In this document: piece after piece, positions 1 through 12,900 of the stretch
How the letters are laid out: each line of letters starts with the position of its first letter
Position numbering within the stretch: the first letter of the stretch is position 1
NCBI GenBank assembly: GCA_014338405.1
Contig: JTDE01002038.1
Coordinates: 44,641 to 108,640, forward strand
Direction: 5' to 3'
Length of the DNA: 64,000 nucleotides
Source: Paragonimus skrjabini miyazakii
Lineage: Eukaryota > Platyhelminthes > Trematoda > Plagiorchiida > Troglotrematidae
Program-made: the position numbers and the translations under genes
The notes under the pieces: model-generated
Database searches by the model: none
The model's input: only the letters and a program-made list of their open reading frames with translations
Told to the model about the DNA's origin: nothing

Positions 1-474
1 GTATTGCTTGGTCGAATAAATAACCCTTGCGCCATCCGCGTTCTCGGATCACAACAGTACCCGGCACAGCTCGTGTACCCATGGGCGCCGGTGGTGGATA
101 ATTTGCCCAAGTTCTCTTCGTATTTCTGTATCTACTCTCTCACCTGTTGTTGTCAAGCAGGTTACGTTGGGAGGACCACAAGGCGGCTATCGGAAAGGAT
201 TCGTGAACACCTACCGAAATTGCTTCGCAACGGTTCGAGGAAGCCTATATCCAGTGCGATTGGCTCCCACTTACTTGACAATGGCCATCAAATAAATCCG
301 GATGAAGCGTTCCGAATCATCTACAAGGTTCGTCAACTCTGCTCCAGATCTGTCAGAGTGCGATTGTTATCAACGGCCGAGGCTATTGTTATCAGATTCC
401 ACAATCCCTGCCTATGTGCCAAAAAACAATTCGTACAAACCCTCCACATCCACTTGAAACCCAAGCAAGCGTGA
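1..474 (+). mobile_element. Penelope-like element fragment, GIY-YIG endonuclease end
   Basis: An open frame ends at a TGA at 472-474. Its middle part (about 115-330) reads as a GIY-YIG type endonuclease of the kind found at the C-terminus of Penelope-like elements: FCIYSLTC, then GYVGRTTRRLSERIREHLPK. The order (cysteines, a GYVG turn, an RTTRRL motif and REHLP) is the usual one for this domain. The rest of the ORF matches the region after that domain and ends LHIHLKPKQA. The reverse transcriptase part would lie to the left of the window. The strand is opposite to the host gene. The first 110 bases are unassigned and may be element or flank. A related domain is seen on the minus strand near 61.45 kb, with clear sequence differences, so the two are probably different copies or families. 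Function in this copy is unproven. Confidence 0.72.
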
Positions 475-3453
475 ATCGCTCGACACTGATGAACGCGTCT
501 CATGACAGGCACGTGTAACACTACAACACACTCACCAACACTCCCACCTCCATCCCCAGTAGACTGTGATTCGTACGACTCCTGTAATTTTTGATGAACA
601 ATTTGACATGTGATAATTTTCAAATATAACTCGCACTTACCCTATGTAATTGTAATAGCCTGATGAGAATTACCAAAAACAGGTGTTTGCAAAATTGACT
701 TCTTTAGAATTCTACGGGAATCTGGAGAGGATAGAAAGCATCAAAGCAGAAACCATCCACCAGTTCGACTGCAACATGCTCACAATCCCCCAGACTACAG
801 ATGGCACAAAATAATAACACAAATGAGCCTACTTTTTGTTGATAGAATCCCAATGGATAGAAGTTCAAACTTTTCTATCGCAAGTTCAAAATCTATTCTA
901 GCTGTCTTAACTCAACGGAGGCGAGGTTGGTGGAATAAGTTGTCAGTTAGCATAAAAAAGTGCTCAGCTTTCTAACTATCGAGGCCAGTACGAGTTGATG
1001 ACGTTGTCAATCCGTACAATCAAAGTTATCAGCCAACGCCTCCTCATTTCGGGCTGTGCATAGGAGCGTCGACCTAGTGAATGAAAGCGGAGCTGGCAAC
1101 AAGAAGAAAATAATCCCTATGGGATGACCTTGAAATAAGGTGTCACATCTCCCGCTACGGAATCTAATCTTTGAGGCAAACTGTCATTGTCACATCATTC
1201 ACCTGACTGAACAACCTTAGTCAGATGACTCCTCTGAATGACTGTAACTAACGCGACTGCTCGTCTCAGTTACATCACCCATGTATAGATCACACTAGGA
1301 AGAAAAAACGAGAAGACTATGGTGGCAAGGAACGTCCAGCTGTGGTTCACCCGATGTAGTTCGTTAGAGTTAACACAAATGTGTGGGAATGAATAAATTG
1401 TTCATCATAATGTCTTTTCAAATAAAGGCGAGCGTGATCACAAAAGGTCAAATTTTGTTAGGGAAATACATAGAGACCTCCTCATTATAACGGCGTTTGT
1501 TACAGCGGCTCTCCACATCGTATGCAGTCATAAAGACTAGTCGGTTGAGCTATTTCGGTTCTCGTTACAAAGCACCAGCCTTACAATTTCGCCTGTTGAG
1601 GACATTCGAAAGGTAGTGCGAACGTTCGTATCGAAGAATGAATAATTGAAAACGGTTCGCGTTAACCACAGGGAACGGTGACAATTTGAGGCCGCATAAT
1701 ATCGTCCTCGTTGTCACTGTATATACGCACTGCTTGAATTTCACTAAGATGGTTCCGTCACCAGAAATAACCTTGATTAACAAAGACCACCCTGGCTTTG
1801 GAGATACGAGTCTCTATTCCATCCTCAATGAATCCGCTTCCGGAATGCATAGACAGGTCAACAACGTCTATAGCATCATAATTCAGAGTTAAACTCAGGT
1901 AACGGTCGAAGTCTTGCAGTACTCCATATTTTAAAGTTGCACAGTACATTTCGAAATGCACAGTGGAAAGTGACATAATTTCAAACCTTATCTGAAAGAC
2001 TTAAAAATAGTTGTCAAAAGCATGGTTGGGACCAGCTGATTTTGCATTCTGTAGGAGTTAACACCGACATTCCGTAAGTGTCACAAACAGTCTTTCAATA
2101 ATTCGTACGTGACAAGATTAAAAAGATGGTACTATGCTATTCATTTGCGGTTCATAAACAACTTCAAGCCGAAAAGATGTGGCCGTGATTAAGCGTAAGT
2201 AAGCATTTGTCCATTAAACATCACAAAACGTTTGCCATCATGTCTACAGCTCAGATTAAGACAACAGGAGCATACAATTCAGTCGGCACTCGAATCGACA
2301 AAAAACCTTCGGTACCGTTATTTGTGGCGTAGCCTTGAGCTCATAATCTGCAGTGAACAACACAACCATCGTGAGGTCACGTTCCAGGTTCTGACACACT
2401 TGTCACAACGAGCAACAGGTTAGACACAAGTTAGACTCGGTGTTCAGAGAGAGCGAATTAGAGAGGCTGAATAGATGCACAACTGTCTTCACCCCGAACC
2501 AAGCACCAAAAAGTCGATCAAAGTGAGAAGTGAATCATGCATAGGATGAGAGTGGTACAAAAAATTGACAATAACCAGTCGAAAGCAACAAAGGTCAGCA
2601 GGTGGGCGGAGTGAGTCGAGCGAAACATAGTGAGAGATTCATAGAGGGAACAGAAACGAACTGGTCGGCATCTGTGAGAGGGCGGTGGTGGCGCCGAGAG
2701 AGGACGAATGCAACACAAAGTAGACAGTGACACAGAAATTGAACGCCTAGACTAGCAAAAGAGGGGATTAACGTCCGTAACGATGGTGGTGGATAGGAAG
2801 AAAAGAAAGAACAGTAAGGGAAGGTACAATAGATACCAGTCATCAGACGTGGTCTGGATCAAATAAAAGCAACAATTACTGGGATAAAAGCTTCGATAAT
2901 GGGGATCCTGATGTGGACACACACAAAGTGGATCAAACCGTGATAGGCATGCGAACAGGAGAAAGAGAGAACAGCTGTACAAGCATGCAACCAAAGTAAG
3001 CCCGGTCGGACATGTATTGTGAACAATGACCAACATCCATCTCGTTCGATGCATATGAAAGTAGCAAGAAAGCGAAGCGGGCCTCTACTGTCATAAACTT
3101 TCCGGAAAAAGATTAAATGGACTGACTTTGAGTACAGAGAGTGAAAAAAGCGCGAACCAAAATGTCATCCCAAACTGTGGGTTCTGTTGAAATCGTCAAA
3201 CTAGCGGATACAAAGTACTGGACGAGAGATCGTTGGAAGCCAAAGTCCCGCGTATGTGACGTAGTCAGTGAGGGCCGGAGGAGAGAGAGGACTATCGAAT
3301 GCAATCTGGCCGCAGGTATACAAAGATCAAACTAATTCACTTAAGTGACATGAGGCTATATGTTGGAGGATGTGGGACTGTCGAAATTGAACGCAGATGA
3401 AGCAAGAGCTGTATGTATTAGCAATATAGAACAAATGCGTGCTTCGTCGTAGT
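475..3453 (-). other. Region downstream of the receptor stop codon, possible 3' UTR and flank
   Basis: This is the stretch after the stop codon of the minus-strand receptor gene. By eye I see no AATAAA or ATTAAA hexamer on the minus strand between 3453 and 475, so the transcript end is not placed. Between about 2515 and 3060 the minus strand is strongly pyrimidine-rich and has several overlapping open frames of 63-100 codons; these look like a by-product of composition and none resembles a known protein. No RNA gene or intact transposon is recognised. A stretch near 985-1060 (plus) might be a very decayed RTE reverse transcriptase piece, but support is weak. Confidence 0.4.
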
Positions 3454-3944
3454 TTATGCCTGCCCTTCCCGATACCGACCATCGTACATGGTCATCATCA
3501 TCGTCGGATTGGTACCTCCGTTCAGATGATGCGACGATGTGACCAGATTACCCATCAGAACATTGTGTTGCGGGGGCTGCGGCTGGCCACCGCCACCAGC
3601 CGGTATCGGGGGTAATCCGATTCCTCGAGGAATTCCGTATTCAGAATAATCGCGAACGCGTGGAGGCGGGCCAACCAATAGACTCGCACCAGAGCTTGTA
3701 GGATAGCCACCCGGGGCACCTGGGTAGACACGAAGTGAGAGCGAATCCGCAGTGGTCAGTGGGTGCTGGTGCATGCCCGAATGCGGATTGGGATAGACGT
3801 TGTGGTGTTCGGTAGGATGGCCGTTCATAAGACCCCCAGATGACGACAGTCCGAGAGCCACAGCAGGAGGCGGTGGTGGAGGAGGAGGCTGATTCGGGGG
3901 TGGCAGCTGACCAGCAGACATAGCACCACCTCGCTGTGGTGAAT
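3454..3944 (-). CDS. Receptor exon 13 (last coding exon, stop at 3454)
   Basis: The acceptor follows a long pyrimidine tract (ends CTGTCCTCCCAG). The first two bases complete a Asp codon with the last G of exon 12. It encodes residues 925-1087. Near the start are the proline-rich elements QLPPPNQ and eight consecutive prolines, which are candidate EVH1, SH3 or profilin binding sites. Further on come GGHP/His-rich stretches, VRDYSEYGIPRG with two tyrosines, GLPPIP followed by four glycines, and a Met-rich segment (TMMMTMYDGRYREGQA) before TAA. No PDZ ligand of a classical type is obvious at the C-terminus. The upstream frame is also open for about 13 codons into the intron, but the splice phase selects this start. 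Confidence 0.88.
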
Positions 3945-6900
3945 CTGGGAGGACAGATTCAGAAAAGAGGATGAAGAACAATGGTAGAAAATAGCTTTAA
4001 ACATGGTCCATCAAAATCACTTTTTTAGTTCAGAAAGTTAGGCGTCAGGGAAAGAAACATTTGACAATTTGCAGTCGTTACATAAAATTCATGAGGATGA
4101 TAAGAGGAGGCATGATAAATATGAGGAAAATATGCTCATATTAGGAGATGAACTGTTTGCACGGTCTACTACAATTAGTTCAGTGAAGCTCACTAGCATG
4201 TGAAGTGCAAAGGAAAAGAAATGTGAACTGTTATGCTATCAAAAATTATTCAGAATGCGAGTGGAAAATTGAGTGAGCAATTATAGTAACACAGCGTAAA
4301 TTGAAAAATGGAATAAGCAACCAATGAACAAAAAGAACGCAGCAGCAAACACATATGATCATTCTCCTGGCCAACAGTGAGCGAGGTAAATTGTTATGAT
4401 CAAAACCATGGATCGACGACCTCCAAGTCAGCATCTAAATACCCGGTGCTCCTCTTGAGAGACAAATAGAGATTTGATGACGTGACCACAACGACTGCGT
4501 GGACTCAAACAGACAATGCACGTAGGACTGATCTATTGTAGAGCCGACGTTGCGGCGATTCGTAAAAAAATGGTCAGGATTTCGAATACGCGTCCTCAAG
4601 TTTGAAAAGAAAGCACGCTTACAACTTTGTAGACTGATGAGGCACACTATGCAGATGAGCAGAACGATCGGTTTCAAGTGGTCCATCTCTGATAAATAAT
4701 TCAAAATCACAACCGACTTAATCTTACAACACATCCCATAAAGAATGACCACATCGTCTATACAATTCAACATGATTTCCGTGTTGTCTCCAGGAGAACT
4801 AACTATAGTAGTAAAGTCCGCATACTCAGTATTGATTGGCATACTTGTTCGAAACTTTGTTGCAAGATCTTTGTAAACGCTGAGCATCCCTTCCGGAAAG
4901 CGAACCATCGCATGGTTGAAGAGGAAAGCGTTAGGCATCCTTAACAAACTGGTTCATTGAAACTCATATATGAAGATAAAATTGGCAGAAAATAATCGAT
5001 CGTAACGAAAGGGATAAACACTATAACCCAAGACTACAACGTTTACATGCGTCAGCTGGTCAACACACACTACATACGGATAAGCGAAGGACTACCGAAC
5101 CTCGAAAACTGCGAACTCTAAGGAGTATCATCCAAACAGCGTGCTCAAACATCCGCACGGCGTCCACTACTAATTAAGCGCCTTCAGGTTGCGTTGCATT
5201 TTCAGGTCTGTTCAGTCAGCCTGACAAAATATAGCCACTCACATTAATAGTCAACTCAGTCTATCAGGAACACCACAGCCTCGATTTGCGATGAATGTGA
5301 CACTGTGATTTGAGCCGAAAGGGTTGCAAGTCACTCTTCCCTCGCATTATCGGTACATGTAATTTTCCTAACCGAATTGTTGTCCATAATTTTCAGAAAA
5401 TGTTTAGAACAGTGGGACTTCGTGTGAGTAGTTAAACTGTTATAAACACTTATTATTGGACTATCCGTGTGACAAACATTCAGACAACATGCTATCTGAT
5501 TTAACCCATCATGAAATTATTCACAAGAGTAAACTCCCCTACCAGATTCCGGTGCAGACATGCAGTCAGTATCGTCAGTAATAAATCGACGAAACACAAT
5601 GATGTGTACTTGACATACAGCTATAAGGAAAACTTCTCCTTCGGAAGTAAAGCGGGAGAGGGATGGAACTTAGCTCACAAAATCCACAGAGTTAAAAATA
5701 AACCATCAGCATCAAAGTAAACAAATAAACCAGTAGCAAATGATAATAAGACAGTACCTACAAAGCAGTTTCAGTTCAACCTCCACTGTTCCAGCTCATT
5801 AGCAAAGAAACAACTCAATCGTATAACGACAAAATTCACGCTACTAAGGCCGGTTAGCCGTCACCTCTTTCAGTGTCCGTAGTCAGCGTGCAGGTGGATC
5901 ATGGAATCTTCAGCTGGGCACTGAAACACAACTTACAATTCCTAACTCATTAGAAGCCGCTTTAACAACATTTCGCCACTAGTCTGAGAGTTCGGCACAG
6001 AGGATGCGACACGATAAACAATGACTTGATATTAGTTAAACATGACCCACTCATTTCAATCTACGAACTTTTAAAATTTAGGACGAGCAGTATGTGTGAT
6101 TCTGAGAACCGAAGACCCAGTTCTTAAGTTTTTAATTGCTTACTAGCTGAAACTAGTTGACCTGCGCCTGAACAAATATCACAAATATCCGTGACTACAG
6201 ATCTCAACACACACACACACACCATCATTGATTTTGGTGACAACGCTTTGCAGTTGTGAAATAAAACTGATTTAACTGTGGCCACATAAATATGACTCTC
6301 AGTGAGATACTCAACTTCAATCATTTTTCAAAATTCCCTACTCAATTCGAGTTTTGCACAAACCTTATATGCTTACCACTGAATTAACCGCAAAATTGAG
6401 TTATTCTTGAAAGCGATACTGTCTGTGAACATACCACACGCTGAGTCTATAACTGCTTATCGAACCAATTATTCGTTTGCTAAAAATGTCAAACACTGAA
6501 TGTTCCCTACTCGGATTACACAAGGTGTACTGCTGAGTCGAACGAAAAGTTGAAAGTATGACAATATAAACTACGTTGGGGCAAACATTCTGATAAATAC
6601 CGACGGCATAAAAATAGGTCGTTGCGTCAGGTTCCCAGTTAGTTCACGTGATACACAGGATATCACAATAATCGAAACCAGGGAACAAAATAACGTCAGA
6701 GCAAACTACGAGGGAGACATTATTCATGGTAAAAAAAACACGTACCGTAACGCATGTAACCGGATCGATTGGGATCTGCAGCGCTCAACGAATTCTGATG
6801 GTATGACTGAGGCGAGATGAAACTTTGTTGTCCGGACATTGGATCAGCGTCAGAATAAGTACCAGCACCGGACAGAGAATGATGGCGCTTCTGGCCAGGT

Positions 6901-9900
6901 GTTTCTTGTTCGTACTAGACGAGTCGATGTAACAATAAGGGGTAGGTAAAAAAAGCACCATTAAGCACAGGCTTTAATCAACTTAAGTCAGACCACAAAT
7001 GATGTATACACACAATAGCGTACATAATAGAAAGGTAGTTAGCATAGTAAAAATTGAAAGACGAAAATGATTGAACAATCGGATACGGACTGTGAATACG
7101 ACAAGCAATAAAATCATGTAAACAACAAATAAACGACCAGGACGGCTTGACTTCGCTTGCAAATTGCGAGAGCCTGTGTCTGATTTCACGCTTGCTACTG
7201 AACTGTTGAAGGCTGCTGAAAAGTTTACCTACATTGGGAATTACACCAGTGCTAGCAAAATGTTCGATGACAACACAAATTCAAAACCCAAAAGTTACAG
7301 AGCCAGCCTGACTGAACGGCACTTCACCAATGGAGTTTCGAAAAATGTTACTTCGAAGAGAGGATACTCAATGTGTGTGATTTCCACCACTAGTATCCCC
7401 TATGTAACAGCAACGTGCGATAATGATACTATATCAACAATGATGACGTATTTTTGTGTGCGTGCATAATGGGAACCGTCTGTTAGTAAAAAATGGTAAA
7501 TGATTCGTTACACAAACATCATTAGATAGTATATATCTCATGTACAACAACCCATCGGTTGTCACGTCGTGTATTGTTTATGTGATCTGGGTAACAAGAG
7601 TGAGATCCCGTGCACGAAAAGTGTACGCTTAGTTAGACCCGAAACGTCAATGGTTCCGTAAACAGGATCGAGCGTGCAAGTCTTCTGAGTCATCGTGAAA
7701 ATCACGTTCAAATCTGCGGAGAGCCGTACCAACATTCGGAATAGGAAACTTATTATATGTCACAGATACGTATCCGTCTGTTTGTGGGCGACTAAATTAT
7801 ATCCTGGATGGTGTAATAAGATTGGATGGCGGTGGAGTGACGATCACTCTGGTGTGTAGGGTCAACCGCGAAAAGTCCAGTTAATGAGGTAAGTCACCCA
7901 TTCCACATACAAGAACAAATGAATGTGTCAGTCCACTGCCAGTTGGAGTAACCAGCTAGACCAATGACATATGGCACTAGATTAGACAAAGACCGACAAT
8001 CTACAGACCAGTATACAAATTGGATTTAGGATGGAAAAGTCTAGAAGTCAAGTATGACACCAACAGCTTTTTAACAAGGGTCAGAATGACAATGAAATTC
8101 CTGATTGAGAGCGTCGTTAGAACGAAGGTCAACCACGCTCATGTTATGGGCATATGTTTTCCGTAGGTTGTTGCGAAACTGATATCAACCGCCTATGATT
8201 TAGTAAAGGCTAAATAGGGTCTGGTTGAGCAAACGTGTCTATTTTGTCCCAACCTAATCGATGGCCTCCAAGGTTAGGTCCGAAGTATGTGGATGTGGCT
8301 TTGTTGAGATAGTTTGGGAGGAAAAGTTGAACCAACAGAACACATAAAAGGAACACAAGGCCTCTCGTGTATGGTTCCATAGACAAACAAACATTAGCAT
8401 CCATTTCCATCACGCACAAGATAAGAAAAATAAAGCGAATAGAAGCGATCAGGCTCAATCGGTCTGGTCATACCTACAAGTTGGAAGGATTACATCCAAA
8501 AATCATAATAACAACGGAACTGTCCATATGATGAATGTATACACTCGTCTTCACAGGCAGGATACCTAGTTTTGCTACTGGAATAGTCATATTGATCACA
8601 CCCTCATTGAAAATGTTGGACAACTTACCGTTTGTCGTTGATCCTCTAACCGTGTATCGCCTGACTGCTGTTCCGAAAACGAAGGACCTTCGCCAGCACC
8701 ATCGGGCGAATCGTTTGTTGAAGCACCGTTTGGCTGATCCGATGTTTGTCGCTGTTGTTGCTTACGACGTCTTCGCCGATGATGGCGGTGATTACCAACC
8801 CCGCCAGCAGGACTACCATCTGTCCCGGTTCCGCTTTGACCATTAAAATCAGCGGTCTGCATACCGGAATCCACATAACCGGAACAACCGATGCCAGATG
8901 CCTGAGGAGAAAAAAAGGCTGGATTTCAGGTTACCTGTTAGACGAACAGGACTTCTGATGGGACCGCCCCAAAGCAGTCTTTTGAATTAATAATGCATGT
9001 AAACATTGTGGTGGTTTAGTCAATTCTGGATGCAGAGAACATCCCATTTGCGTGCTACACTCGATAAAAGGGAATGGTAACGCAAAAGTGTCCTCAAGCA
9101 ACATCACGAAAAAAATCAACTGCACCGCCACAAATGCACACAACAGACTGTTACCCTTAATAAATCAGATCTGATTCGGGGCAAAACACTACGAACAATC
9201 GTTACCAGGTTAATGAAGCATAGCTCTTTAACGCCGCCTCAGTAGTGAAGACTTGAAAAGTCCTTATAAGTGTACAGACCAGATAAACCTAGAGGGGATA
9301 ATTAGGGTGGTGTTTTGAAGAGGACGCGGGCTGGTCGTCGTACCGATGACATGGTAGGCGGCAGTTGCGTGGGGATGATAGCGCGTCATCAGTAGCGGTA
9401 GAACAATGACCGACGTGCATTACTCGTAGGTTTGAGTGGCGTGGCAGTGGCGACAGGTATTGTAATCTGACCATTGATCCACGCCAGTGTGTTAGTTAAC
9501 CTACTTCCTGTTTAACCAATCCGAGCAGAAGAGTTTAACTGACGCATACACATCAGGAGGAATCATAAACATCAGATGGTCACGCAAAATGCATTGTTCA
9601 GCTGTGGTGAGCTCCGACGGAGAAAATCATTGCATGATTTCATGAAGACCTTGACAAGCGCGCTTTTGCATCTCATTTATTTTGTCCGATGTGGTTGATC
9701 GACAATAATAGTAATCATATCCGGAAGGCAAACTTAGGAAGTTGACTAAAATGCGATTTTCCTTACACCATTACTACTACTATTATCATTAGAAAAAACA
9801 AGTTACAAATATAGTATACCGCAAACACCATCCAAACGGACTAGCAGTAATTAACGTATTGATATGCTAGAAGACGAACTGATTAGATAACAGAAAACGT

Positions 9901-12900
9901 CGACGGGTAACCCAGATTATCCTGAATTACGTAAAGAATTCGACTGACTCGACCGGAGGAGGTCAATTTTGAAGATCCGAAAAGGGAAGAGGAATTGTCA
10001 GTAGGCAGGATTTGGCACTGTATATTTATTTTTCCTTCTACACAGAGCAGATTACGTAGCCAATCAATATGATGTCATCGTTGCAGCTGACACCACTGAT
10101 CTGCATCAGAGATTGCACAATACCAGCTGATGCCAAATATGAATCAGGTACGAGTGCTGTGCTTGAGGCTATCGACAGAACGACCAATCCGTGCCTTCTT
10201 CGATGTGTTGAGTTACAGGACCAAACAAGCGCATTTAAGAAGGAGTGGGTAACCCTCACCCTCTCATTGATCTGACATTAAAAGATGGTTGATATCTGAT
10301 TAAAGTTTCAAATAGAGGTTCGTGTTCCATCATACAAACATAGTAGTCTGCCGTACTCAACCGAGAACACGCAACAAAAGCTGTATTTCCTTCAAATCTG
10401 GTTGTGCTCGCTCTAGCCGTGCAATTTTTTCTAAGCATGTCTTGTAACTCGACTGCTGAAGAAAAATGCCATTCAGTGTCACTTCGATAAACCACATCTT
10501 CTGAGAATTACTTTACGATAAATAGTTACTACGGATAAACGCGTATGAGAGATTCGGTCAACTTTTCATTGGAAACAAGTGATAGCGGACGCCCCCACAG
10601 AGTTCCACACATTAAATGAGCGTCAAGGCTTTCTTACACTTTTGTAAGACAACCGCACCATATTTAGTACGAATGAATTCAAACAGTTTGAGTGTCGGGT
10701 TTAGCATGTTTTTCATACATGGATTAAAAACAAACACTGAAAGCAAGTTGTAATAATCAACGTTTCAACCACCCCTGGTAACCTTTCTCAAAAATGTTGT
10801 TCTTGCGATTCGTTTAAATACGGTAGGTAGAAACTCAAAAACAGGTACCACACATGTTAGCTCAAAGTTTTCCTCACAATTGTTGTCGTTTTATAAAATG
10901 AATGCAATAAAAAGGGTACGATGCATTAAACAATCAAATGATGGGGACTGTGGTTGTTTTAGGTAACAGAAGCTGTAGGATCGCCTTAAGTGGGCGGTAA
11001 GTCAGATACCCGAGAAACACGACACTATGTAACCAAATAACAAAATCTATACACGAAATGAAACCAGGAAAACATCAATAAGAGGTAGAACAAGTTTTCA
11101 GTATAAACGAAGAACGGATGAAGTCTGTAATGAAACGAACGAACTAAAGGTTCATCGTGTTGTCACCAAAAAACAGTTGAGAAGAAAGAATAGCATCCAC
11201 GAAATAATTTCGTAACAGATTCCAACGCTTCGATTACTTAATCACTTCACCAAGTCACTCTAACGCAGCAAAGAAAGGCAATATTACGGTAAGAAGTTGA
11301 ATCACTCGCCATTTTCCCGCCAAATGGATCATAGGATTCTCAGCCTGGCAGACGAGCAAGATCTACAGTTTCGAATTTATCAGCTACCGTTTTTAATACG
11401 GAATGAACAGTTGATTATCTCACATCAAAAACGAGGAAAAAGATCATGGCAAACCGTCAGTTCAGTTCTTCATACAGGAGATCTAACTACTCAAATCTAC
11501 ACACTACTGTGTACAGTAATGTATTTTTAGTAGTGGTGATTTGGTTAATAACCCTTCCACAGGATTTCACTATCTTGCTTTCATTCGTTATCACCAAAAT
11601 GATGTACGTTTTGCATGACCACATTTATTGCTTTGCCCGCAAACAAACAAACCTCCCCCAGAGTGAAGGGATAGTTTTCTGACAAATTCTCAGTTACCGG
11701 CAACGCCAAATAAGAGTGTTGATTTATTGTTACAAATTTGAACACAAAAAAACTAGAATGCACAACTCGTGATATGACGTATATGACTGTATCTCAAGGG
11801 CTGCACATGTAGTGTTAGGTTATATATATATGGCCGCATGTGGTAGCAAAGTGAAAGTTTTTTTTTTAAAAAAAACACGTAATACCAAACTGCTAGCGGT
11901 CTCTATGACAGTCTCAAGCTTTAAAAACACTTCTTTTTGTTAGTATAAGGGATCCTACATTTGTGGATCGCCAAAGCTTAAGGAAATCCGACTAGGCGTT
12001 TAGTGTACACGATTTCAAACACTTTTACGTGGCTAATCTGGAGATCAAAAATTCATGGCTGGTATGCGATCGAGGTCACCGATTGCTCTGCCGAATTTGC
12101 TGAGCAGTCTCAGTTATCGGGGCCTGGTTACTGACACGTTCAGCTCGGCCTGAGGATACTGGCTATGATAACATTCTGCTCACCATACAGCGCAAACAAT
12201 AAAATGATTAACGCGACTAATCAAATACCATATGTTGAACTGTGCTACTTATGGAAAAACTAACATTGAACTGGATTGGTCCACAAGCTCAGGTAACTGT
12301 GGTCACGACTGGTATCGCCAATCTTATGACCACAATCGTTAAGAGATAGATTGTGTACACTCAATCCAGGTGGACGTTAGCACTTTGATAGGACCTTTTT
12401 GTACAGAAGACAACTCTACTTGTATTCCACACTGTGAGTATATGTGCAGTTTGTGGTTGATCCCACCGCCCTAAAAGCTCAGATCTGGGCGTGATAACCT
12501 AACTGTCGGTGAGTGCATGAACAGTCGGATTGAGCAACGACAACACATAGGCAGACATACGAATGCGAAACACCGACAAACAGAATCTAGAAGGCGAGTA
12601 AGAACACACAGACGCAGACAAACAAGTAGAGTAACACAAAGTGCCGAACAGCTGTCGACTGATTCACCTAAAATCCAGGTTAAACAAAACTAATCGATCG
12701 ATGATCAGGCGAACAAAGTAAATTCTGTCAGTGTACCAAAAACCGGGACAGTGTGTAAACATGATGTGGTATGGCACAGGAGACAGTAACGCCATCATCG
12801 GACTACGTGGCGCTTAACGGTTCAGCTCATGAGTACCATTCGGGGGACCATTCAACAAGTGAGTGGATAAATATCAACCGGAAAGCTCCGAATATAGAAA

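Noticed and set aside
2518..3054. Overlapping minus-strand frames of 71-100 codons after the receptor stop
   Set aside because: Purine-rich plus strand removes stop codons from the minus strand in several frames at once; none resembles a protein family.
8535..8846. Plus-strand ORF of 103 codons
   Set aside because: It is the reverse-strand shadow of receptor exon 11.
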